A DNA stretch of 64,000 bases from an uncultured Bacteroides sp. (GTDB taxonomy: Bacteria > Bacteroidota > Bacteroidia > Bacteroidales > Bacteroidaceae): NCBI GenBank assembly GCA_900755095.1, contig CAAEFE010000115.1, forward strand, positions 13,986 to 77,985, read 5' to 3'. A program made the translations under genes and the position numbers. Positions within the stretch are counted from its first letter, which is position 1, and every line of letters starts with the position of its first letter. The notes under the pieces were generated by a model that did not search any database, was not told the origin of the DNA, and saw only the letters and a program-made list of their open reading frames with translations. Below, in pieces: positions 18,570 to 26,270 of the stretch.

Positions 18570-19859
18570 ATGATGAAACAATATATATTTTCTGCATTAT
18601 GCTTAGTCTCAGGTGCGTTTTGTTTGTCGTCTTGTAATGATGATAAAGAAGCTAGACCTTATACTCCGGATTACGAGATTGTGCCTGAATATACAAACGC
18701 AGATACATGGAAAGCTTATGAGGCATTTAATGAACATCTGTTAGATCAGAATAAGTTTATATATAAAAGTAGCACTGCTGACAAGGCAGCTGTAGACCGT
18801 TGGAATGGTGCTGCCGCAATTTGGTGTCAGCCGACTTACTGGGATATGGCAATGAATGCTTATAAGCGTGCAAAGGCTGAGGGTGATACTCAGAAAGAAC
18901 AAAAATTTAAACAGCTTTGTGATGATCTGTTTGCCGGCAATAAAGCTCATTATGCGAATTTTGATTTTGATGATAATAACGAGAATACCGGCTGGTTTAT
19001 TTATGATGACATTATGTGGTGGACAGTTACATTGGCACGTGCCTATGAGCTATTCGGAGTTGAGGAATATCTGAGCCTTTCTGAAGAAAGCTTTGGCCGT
19101 GTATGGTATGGCTCAGAGAAGGTAGGTGATACCGGTTCTTATGCAGACCCTGAAAAAGGGCTGGGAGGTGGTATGTTCTGGCAATGGCAACCTATCAAGA
19201 ATCCGAATCCTAACGAAGCTGACCACGGTAAGATGGCCTGTATCAACTTTCCGACTGTGGTGGCAGCTCTGACATTATACAACAACGTACCGACCGGAAG
19301 GACAGAATCGACAGACTCCCATCCGAGCTATCAAACGAAGGAACAGTATTTGGCTAAAGGTAAAGAAATTTATGCCTGGGCAGTGGAGAACCTCGTTGAT
19401 GTTACTACCGGACAGGTAGCGGACAGCAGACATGGTAATGGTAATCCTGCATGGAAAGATCATGTATACAATCAGGCTTCATATATTGGCGCTTCGGTGC
19501 TGCTTTATAAAGCGACTGGTGAAAAACAGTATCTGGATAATGCAGTAATGGCTGCGGATTATACGATGAATACGATTTCGGGAACATTCGACCTCTTGCC
19601 TTTTGAGACAGGTGCTGAGCAAGGTATTTATACTGCGGTCTTTGCGCAATATATCGCAATGCTGGTATATGATTGTGATCAGACGCAATATATACCTTTT
19701 GTGAAACGCAACATTAATTACGGCTGGGCTAACAGAGACAAAACGCGTGATATATGCGGAGGCGACTATACCAAGCTACAGGTAGAAGGTGATGCTGTTG
19801 AAAGTTATTCGGCCTCGGGTATCCCTGCTCTGATGTTATTGTTTCCAACCGATAAATAA
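18570..19859 (+). CDS. GH76 endo-alpha-1,6-mannanase, lipid-anchored
   Basis: A 429-residue lipoprotein. The start is taken at 18570 (or 18573), giving a clean signal with LSSC lipobox at Cys22; the TTG at 18549 is less likely. The GH76 signature is the Asp-Asp pair Asp146-Asp147 in FIYDDIMWW, with NNNENTGWFIYDD context and VWYGSEKVGDTGSY. Family members cleave the alpha-1,6-mannan backbone of fungal mannan. The lipid anchor and position within the susCD operon suggest a surface enzyme making fragments for SusCD. A paralogue with a cleavable signal is at 22757, so surface and periplasmic roles seem to be divided. Confidence 0.93.
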   Translation: MMKQYIFSALCLVSGAFCLSSCNDDKEARPYTPDYEIVPEYTNADTWKAYEAFNEHLLDQNKFIYKSSTADKAAVDRWNGAAAIWCQPTYWDMAMNAYKRAKAEGDTQKEQKFKQLCDDLFAGNKAHYANFDFDDNNENTGWFIYDDIMWWTVTLARAYELFGVEEYLSLSEESFGRVWYGSEKVGDTGSYADPEKGLGGGMFWQWQPIKNPNPNEADHGKMACINFPTVVAALTLYNNVPTGRTESTDSHPSYQTKEQYLAKGKEIYAWAVENLVDVTTGQVADSRHGNGNPAWKDHVYNQASYIGASVLLYKATGEKQYLDNAVMAADYTMNTISGTFDLLPFETGAEQGIYTAVFAQYIAMLVYDCDQTQYIPFVKRNINYGWANRDKTRDICGGDYTKLQVEGDAVESYSASGIPALMLLFPTDK

Positions 19860-19872
19860 GTATAACCTATAA

Positions 19873-21045
19873 ATGAAAAGAATAATGAATACAAAATATT
19901 CTATTAAGAAAGTATGGTACTATCTGCTTTGTATGATAATGACTCTTCAGCTAATAGCTTGTACGGAAGAGACTCACGAGTCATATACTGCAGCACCGGA
20001 GGTCGAAGATATCTATATTGACCAGCTGGAAGAACTGATTAATAAGATGAAGGATTTGCAGAAGAACTCGGAATATGGAGAAAAGAAAGGGCAATATCCT
20101 ACAGAGAGTCGTGCCATCCTGACAGATGCTATCGATGATGCCAATCGTTCAGTTCTGTTGATCAAATATCAGAATCCTGTTCCGTCGGAGCAGGAAAAGC
20201 AGCGTTACGTTGCCAGTGCAAAATCTGCAATTGATAAGTTTAAGGGTACTATTCGTACGGAAGATGCTGAAACAACACCTGCAGAACTGTTTGTTGATGG
20301 TAAAGGCGGCAATTCATATATTGATTTCGGACGTAGTGAAGAATATGTTAAGTTTGGAGAACAAGGTCATCAATCATTTACCGTAGAGTTGTGGGTAAAG
20401 GTTACGGAGCGCGGCAGATGGGATAATTGCCTGTTCCTGTGCTCATACATGTCAGACAGCAGCTGGCGTAATGGCTGGATGATGTACTGGCGTAAAGATG
20501 ATAATGGTGTTTACCGTACTACTTGGGGTGGATTGAATACGACCAATGGTGACAGGGATCTTTGGGAACCGAAATTCCAGATTTCTGATGATTTGAATAA
20601 ATGGCAGCATTTTGTAGCAGTATATAGCGATGAAGGTTTGGACGGCAATTCTACATTACGTGCAAAATTATACTTAAATGGTGAGTTGAAGAAAGAAGAA
20701 ACAGTTTCTCCTACAACGAGAGTTTATCAGTCAGGACATTATTCAGATTACTCAAAACCGATGACTGCATTTGGTCGTTACATGAGAGTGAGCGATGATT
20801 TGTATGAAGAAGGATTCTCCGGATATATGAAGAAAATCCGTATCTGGAAAACGGCAAAAGGGGCAGATTATGTAAAGCAGTCTTATGAAGGAACAGCAGA
20901 AGTAACCGGAAAAGAAACGGATTTGGCAGCCGGATGGGACTTTACATCTAAACCATCGGGAACAGATAACGAGATTATTGACTTGACTGGTCGTCATACA
21001 GCGAAAATTATAGGTACCTATAAGTGGGAACGTATTCTGGAATAA
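19873..21045 (+). CDS. LamG-like surface lipoprotein (putative surface glycan-binding protein)
   Basis: A 390-residue lipoprotein (QLIAC lipobox, Cys30). A short helical FIVAR/DUF4972-like repeat (about residues 45-125, with EKKGQYPTESRAILTDAIDD) precedes a C-terminal concanavalin/LamG-type beta-sandwich (about 135-390, YIDFGRSEEYVKFG, SFTVELWVKV, ending DLTGRHTAKIIGTYKW). No catalytic motif is seen. It lies 13 nt after the GH76 gene in the position normally held by SusE/F-like surface glycan-binding proteins, so a mannan-binding role at the cell surface is likely. It is a paralogue of the next gene, which has a longer helical part. Confidence 0.85.
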   Translation: MKRIMNTKYSIKKVWYYLLCMIMTLQLIACTEETHESYTAAPEVEDIYIDQLEELINKMKDLQKNSEYGEKKGQYPTESRAILTDAIDDANRSVLLIKYQNPVPSEQEKQRYVASAKSAIDKFKGTIRTEDAETTPAELFVDGKGGNSYIDFGRSEEYVKFGEQGHQSFTVELWVKVTERGRWDNCLFLCSYMSDSSWRNGWMMYWRKDDNGVYRTTWGGLNTTNGDRDLWEPKFQISDDLNKWQHFVAVYSDEGLDGNSTLRAKLYLNGELKKEETVSPTTRVYQSGHYSDYSKPMTAFGRYMRVSDDLYEEGFSGYMKKIRIWKTAKGADYVKQSYEGTAEVTGKETDLAAGWDFTSKPSGTDNEIIDLTGRHTAKIIGTYKWERILE

Positions 21046-21059
21046 TAAAGAGAGAAATA

Positions 21060-22535
21060 ATGAAAGACATGAAACAATTAATTAATAAATGGGGAGAGAG
21101 TATGCTCCTTTCCCTTCTGATGGCGCTTTGCCTCACATGGACTTTTACAGCTTGTTCGGATGATAAAGATAATGAATATATATCTGATACGCAACTTAGC
21201 ATATTAGAGGACAATCGGACTTCTTTGTCATATTTGTTGAAAAACTCTACCTTTGGAACAGCGCCGGGAACTTTTCCGGAAGCCAGCAAGGAGATACTGA
21301 ATAATGCAATAGCGGAACTGGACCAGTTGATTACCAAGGTAAAGGGCGGTGAGATGTTTGATGAGGCGACCTTTGAGGCTACAATAGCTAAGGTAAATCA
21401 GGCAATAGATGAGTTCAAAAACTCTAAATACTATAACCTTTCTCCGGAAGCCCAGAAGTTCATTAGTGATCTGATGGCAAAAGCAGATGAGTTAAGAGAA
21501 ATGATAGCTAATGAAGCATTGTGGGGAAATCATCAGGGACAATATCCGGTAGAAGGTAAGGCTACACTGGAAAGTGCAGCGGAAGATTTGGAGAGTTTGG
21601 CAGACAGAATCAAAACCAGTGCCATCACAGATATGACGCAGGAGATATATGATGATGCCATTGCGGCTGCTGATAAGAAACTGCAAGAAGTGGAAAATTC
21701 TGCATGGCCGGAAGATAATCTTGTCTGGAATTTATTTGTGGATGGTAATAAGGGTGGTTACATCGACTTTGGATATAGCGAGGATTTTGTGAAATTTGGT
21801 GATGATAATAATCAGAATTTTACGATTGAGCTTTGGATAAATATCAAAGAATTCTGTTCTAAGTCAGGGGAAGACAATAGTACCTTCCTTGCTGCATTTG
21901 TTAATTCTCCCCGAAGCGGCTGGCGTGTTCAGTATCGTAAAGTGAATGGTGGCAATGAACACTGGCTGAGAGGTTCTATGGCACATTGGCAGAATGAAGG
22001 TCCAAAAGATCCGGAATGGTGGGAGCCGAGAGCCATCGTAAACAATCCCAAAGATAAATGGACACACTTTGCTTTTGCTGTAGCGGATAATGGTGTTCCG
22101 GGATTTGATCCACCTCAGGAACATACTAAATCCTGTGTATTTGTGAATGGTTCGCAATCCGGCGAGGTGATTCGTGTAGGTGAGGCTTGGAGAACTTATA
22201 TTAACAATGGTTGTATTGAAGAGAAAATGCCTATGACTGCCTTCTGCCGTTTGAATACAGATAAAACGACTCGTGAAGAATACTTCTCCGGTTATATCAA
22301 ATATATGCGTATATGGAAAGGTATCAGAAGTCGCGATGATCTACGTTTATCTGCGATGGGGCAGGTTGACGTAGATCCGAATGATCCGAATCTGGTTGCA
22401 GCCTGGGATTTTGAAGTCTTGGGAGCACAACCTTCCGGAACAACAATCACTGATATTACAGGACGTCATGTCGCTACTCTAAAAGGTCCGGAAGGAACAT
22501 ATCAATGGGTGGAAAGTACGACTATCGCACAGTGA
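21060..22535 (+). CDS. LamG-like surface lipoprotein with two helical repeats
   Basis: A 491-residue lipoprotein. The start at 21060 is preferred because it lies after the previous stop, has a purine-rich AAAGAGAG just upstream and gives a lipobox (FTAC, Cys32). The upstream in-frame ATG at 21024 overlaps the previous gene. Two FIVAR/DUF4972-like helical units (with FGTAPGTFPEASKEILNNAI and GNHQGQYPVEGKATLESAAE) form a stalk. The LamG-like domain (YIDFGYSEDFVKFGDDNN onwards) resembles that of the preceding gene. It is a probable glycan-binding protein that projects further from the membrane than its paralogue. It is the last gene before a strong terminator. Confidence 0.85.
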   Translation: MKDMKQLINKWGESMLLSLLMALCLTWTFTACSDDKDNEYISDTQLSILEDNRTSLSYLLKNSTFGTAPGTFPEASKEILNNAIAELDQLITKVKGGEMFDEATFEATIAKVNQAIDEFKNSKYYNLSPEAQKFISDLMAKADELREMIANEALWGNHQGQYPVEGKATLESAAEDLESLADRIKTSAITDMTQEIYDDAIAAADKKLQEVENSAWPEDNLVWNLFVDGNKGGYIDFGYSEDFVKFGDDNNQNFTIELWINIKEFCSKSGEDNSTFLAAFVNSPRSGWRVQYRKVNGGNEHWLRGSMAHWQNEGPKDPEWWEPRAIVNNPKDKWTHFAFAVADNGVPGFDPPQEHTKSCVFVNGSQSGEVIRVGEAWRTYINNGCIEEKMPMTAFCRLNTDKTTREEYFSGYIKYMRIWKGIRSRDDLRLSAMGQVDVDPNDPNLVAAWDFEVLGAQPSGTTITDITGRHVATLKGPEGTYQWVESTTIAQ

Positions 22536-22578
22536 TTAATGCAGATTTTTCAATAGTGTATTAAATTATATCAGTGCT

Positions 22579-22618
22579 TCCCTTTGCTTTGCATAATGCA
22601 GGGCAAGGGGATTTTTTT
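22579..22618 (+). terminator. Intrinsic terminator closing the susCD operon
   Basis: CCCTTTGC pairs with GCAAGGGG (one G-U), extended inward by TGCAT/ATGCA, and is followed by ATTTTTTT. It ends the transcript after the second LamG lipoprotein and separates it from the periplasmic enzyme run beginning at 22757. Confidence 0.85.
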
Positions 22619-22756
22619 AAGTCATTATCTGCGTTTGCAAATAGCAAAAGGGTGTTTTGGTCTGTATTTGTTCTTTATTGAATAGAGATTATCGTTCTTT
22701 TTCGTCTATTTCTGCAATCTTTGTAACAGGAAAAATATTAAAACTTATCAACTATC

Positions 22757-24019
22757 ATGAAAAGCAAAATTCTTTTGGCGGTAGCTTTACTGCTGGCGAT
22801 ATCAACTACTAGTGTATGGGCGGCTGATAGCTCAGAAAAAACGAACCAGAAGACAGGGTCTTACACCAATGAAGACGTGTGGGCGGCATACGAAGGATTT
22901 AATAATACGCTGCTCGACCCGGATAAATATATCTATAAAACGACTTCGGCCTATGAACAGGCGGTAGACCGTGGTCATGGCGCAGCTGCTATCTGGTGTC
23001 AGCCTATTTACTGGGATATGTCAATGAACGCCTATAAACTGGCGAAGGCTCAGAAAGATAAAAAGAAAAGAGCCTATTACAAAGAGCTCTGCGAAAAGAT
23101 ATTCGCTGGAAATAAAGCCCAATATTGTCACTTTGATTTCGATAATAATAATGAAAATACCGGATGGTTTATCTATGATGATATCATGTGGTGGACGATC
23201 TCTTTGGCACGTGCATACGAACTGTTTGGTGTGGATGAATATCTGAAACTGTCTGAAGAGAGCTTCAGCCGTGTATGGTACGGTTCTAAAAAAGTAGGCG
23301 ATACAGGATCATATGACAAAGAGAACGGAGGGATGTTCTGGCAATGGCAGCCGATCCATAATCCCAAGCCGAACAGACCGGGGGACGGAAAGATGGCTTG
23401 TATCAATTTCCCTACCGTGGTAGCAGCACTTACACTGTACAATAATGTTCCGAAGAAGAGAAAAGAATCAACCGAAGAATCACCCAAGTATCAGACAAGA
23501 GAACAGTATTTGGCTAAAGGCAAAGAGATTTATGAATGGGGAGTAGAAAACCTGTTGGACAAGAAGACGGGCCGGATAGCTGATAGTCGTCATGGCAACG
23601 GTAATCCTGCCTGGAAAGCGCATGTATATAATCAAGCTACCTTTATCGGTGCTTCCGTATTGCTTTACAAAGCGACTAAAGAAAAACGCTACCTGGATAA
23701 TGCAATCCTTGCAGCAGACTATACAGTCAATGAAATGTCTGCGAAGCATAACCTGCTGCCCTTTGAAAGAGGAATCGAGCAAGGTATCTATACGGCTATT
23801 TTTGCAGAATACATAGCTATGCTGGTATACGATTGCGGACAAACACAATATATCCCGTTCCTGAAACGTAATATCGAGTCCGGTTGGGCAAACAGGGATA
23901 AGACACGTAATGTATGTGGCGGAGAATATGAGAAAGCATTACCGGCCGGTGCTGAGATAGACAGCTACTCGGCTTCCGGTATACCGGCATTGATGCTTCT
24001 GTTTCCGGCAGAAAAATAA
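22757..24019 (+). CDS. GH76 endo-alpha-1,6-mannanase, periplasmic form
   Basis: A 420-residue GH76 protein with a cleavable signal peptide (STTSVWA|A) and no lipobox. The catalytic pair is Asp141-Asp142 in FIYDDIMWW. It is closely similar to the lipid-anchored GH76 at 18570 along the whole length (CHFDFDNNNENTGWF, RVWYGSKKVGDTGSY, ADSRHGNGNPAW). The missing lipid anchor implies a periplasmic enzyme that shortens imported alpha-1,6-manno-oligosaccharides for GH125. It leads the second run of genes; spacing to the next gene is 35 nt. The 221-bp gap upstream contains a terminator and presumably a promoter. Confidence 0.93.
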   Translation: MKSKILLAVALLLAISTTSVWAADSSEKTNQKTGSYTNEDVWAAYEGFNNTLLDPDKYIYKTTSAYEQAVDRGHGAAAIWCQPIYWDMSMNAYKLAKAQKDKKKRAYYKELCEKIFAGNKAQYCHFDFDNNNENTGWFIYDDIMWWTISLARAYELFGVDEYLKLSEESFSRVWYGSKKVGDTGSYDKENGGMFWQWQPIHNPKPNRPGDGKMACINFPTVVAALTLYNNVPKKRKESTEESPKYQTREQYLAKGKEIYEWGVENLLDKKTGRIADSRHGNGNPAWKAHVYNQATFIGASVLLYKATKEKRYLDNAILAADYTVNEMSAKHNLLPFERGIEQGIYTAIFAEYIAMLVYDCGQTQYIPFLKRNIESGWANRDKTRNVCGGEYEKALPAGAEIDSYSASGIPALMLLFPAEK

Positions 24020-24054
24020 TCCGAAGAGAAACGGGGCAACGACCAGATATAAAA

Positions 24055-26241
24055 ATGAAAATACACCTGAATATCATGAACAATAAACATTTACTGATTG
24101 CTCTCGGCTTGCTTCTTGCCTGCAATCATGCTACTTATGCGCAAAAAGGAAAAAGCAAAGAAGCAAAGACCACGTTTCAGACTTCTGAACCCTGGAAACC
24201 CGAAACAGACGTACGTGCTGATGCCACGATGGTATATGGTACACTGGATAAGCCCGGAGTAACTTTTGAACAACGCATTCAGTCATGGAGAGACAAAGGT
24301 TATCTGACGGAATTTATGACCGGAGTTGCCTGGGGAGACTACAAGGACTACTTTCTGGGGAAATGGGATGGAGTAGACGGGCATCTGAAAGAAGGACAGC
24401 GCGACCGTAATGGAAATGAAATAGCTCATGGTCATCTGATCCCTTATATCGTACCTACCGAAAGTTTTATCCGCTATATGCAGGAAACACAGATCAAACG
24501 GGTGATTGACGCCGGGATAACATCCATATATCTGGAAGAACCGGAGTTTTGGATGCGTGGCGGATATAGCGAAGCTTTTAAATCCGAATGGCAGAAATAT
24601 TATAATTTCCCCTGGAGAGCTCAGCACGAATCTCCCGAAAACACATACCTTTCCAACAAACTGAAATATCATCTGTACTATAATGCGCTGGATAAGATAT
24701 TCACTTATGCCAAAGAATACGGAAAATCGAAAGGACTGGATATCAAATGTTATGTGCCGACGCATTCTTTGATTAATTATACTTCCTGGCAGATTGTAAG
24801 TCCGGAAGCCAGCCTGGCTTCATTGGATTGTGTAGACGGCTACATTGCCCAGGTATGGACAGGGACTGCCCGCGAACCGAATTTCTATAACGGCGTGCAG
24901 AAAGAACGTGTATTCGAGAATGCGTTTCTGGAATACGGGTGTATGAAGTCGATGACTGCACCGCTGAACCGGAAAATGTATTTCCTGACAGACCCGATCG
25001 AAGACCGTGCGAAAGACTGGCTGGACTATAAAATCAATTATCAGGCCACTTTTGCAGCACAGTTGATGTATCCTATGGTAGATACCTACGAAGTAATGCC
25101 CTGGCCGGACCGTATCTATCAGGGACTGTACCGGATAGCGGGAACGGATCAGAAAGAACGCATTCCCCGCTCTTATTCCACCCAGATGCAGACAATGGTT
25201 AATACACTGAATGATATCCGTACTTCCGATAAAAAGATTACAGGTACACAGGGCATCGGTGTACTGATGGCAAACTCACTGATGTTTCAACGTTTTCCGA
25301 ATCATAACGGTTACGATGATCCGCAATTTTCCAGTTTCTACGGACAAACTTTGCCTCTGTTGAAGCGTGGTATTCCGGTAGAGCTGGTACACATGGAAAA
25401 TACCCCTTTCAAAGAAACTTTCAAAGGACTCCACATACTTGTCATGTCTTATTCAAACATGAAACCGATGAAACTGGAATATCACAACTATTTGGCTGAT
25501 TGGGTGAAGAAGGGCGGAATACTTATCTATTGTGGAGAAGATATCGACCCTTATCAAACGGTACTGGAATGGTGGAATACAGATGGAAATGAATATAAAG
25601 CGCCTTCGGAACACCTGTTCGAGAAGATGAATCTATCCCGTAATCCGGGTGAAGGAACTTACCGCTATGGTAAAGGAACGGTGATTGTGATGCGTGAAGA
25701 CCCCAAACATTTTGTTTTGAAAGCCGGAAACGATCAGAAATATTTTGAAACGATCGCATCCGCTTATCAGAAAAAGATTGGCAAAGAGATAGAAACCAAG
25801 AACAGCTTCATTGTAGAACGTGGTCCATATACCATTGCTGCTGTCATGGACGAAAGCGTTTCCAAAGAGCCACTGACGTTATCTGGATTATATATCGACC
25901 TGTTCGACAAAGACCTGCCGGTACTGACTTCCAAACAAATCCAACCGGGTGAACAGGGGTATCTTTATGATCTGAATAAAGTATCCGGTAAAATAAAAGC
26001 CAAAGTGCTCTGCGGAGCTTCTCGTATCTATGATGAGAAAGTCAGCAAACAAAGTTACTCTTTTGTAGCCAAAAGCCCGATAAATACAACTAATGTATCA
26101 AGAGTCCTCTTGCCTCGTAAACCTGAGAAAATACGTGTGAATGGAAAAGAGGAACAACCGGAATGGGATGAATCATCAAAAACTCTTCTGTTGAGTTTCG
26201 AGAACGATCCTGCCGGTGTGAATGTGTCAATAGAATGGTAA
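24055..26241 (+). CDS. Unclassified GH-A/GH42-like candidate glycosidase
   Basis: A 728-residue exported protein (start 24055, or 24076 at MNNKHLLIALG). The signal is either cleaved at TYA|Q or lipidated at LLAC. I cannot place it in a named GH family. The N-terminal half looks like a TIM barrel of the GH42 style. ITSIYLEEPEFW (Glu161, Glu162 and Glu164 are acid candidates) is followed by GYSEAFKSEWQKYYNFPW, which resembles the post-catalytic motif of GH42-type enzymes. Residues about 435-490 (GIPVELVHMENTPF, LHILVMSYSNMKP, WVKKGGILIYCGED) look like the glutamine-amidotransferase-like trimerisation domain of such enzymes, with a small beta domain at the end. It lies between GH76 and DUF4965 genes, so it probably removes a side-chain sugar from the mannan. 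Confidence 0.7.
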   Translation: MKIHLNIMNNKHLLIALGLLLACNHATYAQKGKSKEAKTTFQTSEPWKPETDVRADATMVYGTLDKPGVTFEQRIQSWRDKGYLTEFMTGVAWGDYKDYFLGKWDGVDGHLKEGQRDRNGNEIAHGHLIPYIVPTESFIRYMQETQIKRVIDAGITSIYLEEPEFWMRGGYSEAFKSEWQKYYNFPWRAQHESPENTYLSNKLKYHLYYNALDKIFTYAKEYGKSKGLDIKCYVPTHSLINYTSWQIVSPEASLASLDCVDGYIAQVWTGTAREPNFYNGVQKERVFENAFLEYGCMKSMTAPLNRKMYFLTDPIEDRAKDWLDYKINYQATFAAQLMYPMVDTYEVMPWPDRIYQGLYRIAGTDQKERIPRSYSTQMQTMVNTLNDIRTSDKKITGTQGIGVLMANSLMFQRFPNHNGYDDPQFSSFYGQTLPLLKRGIPVELVHMENTPFKETFKGLHILVMSYSNMKPMKLEYHNYLADWVKKGGILIYCGEDIDPYQTVLEWWNTDGNEYKAPSEHLFEKMNLSRNPGEGTYRYGKGTVIVMREDPKHFVLKAGNDQKYFETIASAYQKKIGKEIETKNSFIVERGPYTIAAVMDESVSKEPLTLSGLYIDLFDKDLPVLTSKQIQPGEQGYLYDLNKVSGKIKAKVLCGASRIYDEKVSKQSYSFVAKSPINTTNVSRVLLPRKPEKIRVNGKEEQPEWDESSKTLLLSFENDPAGVNVSIEW

Positions 26242-26270
26242 ATAGATTAAATAAAACAGGTAATTAAATT

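Noticed and set aside
24055..26241. GH99 endo-mannanase
   Set aside because: GH99 enzymes are about half this length and have different motifs. The EEPEFW and amidotransferase-like parts do not fit.
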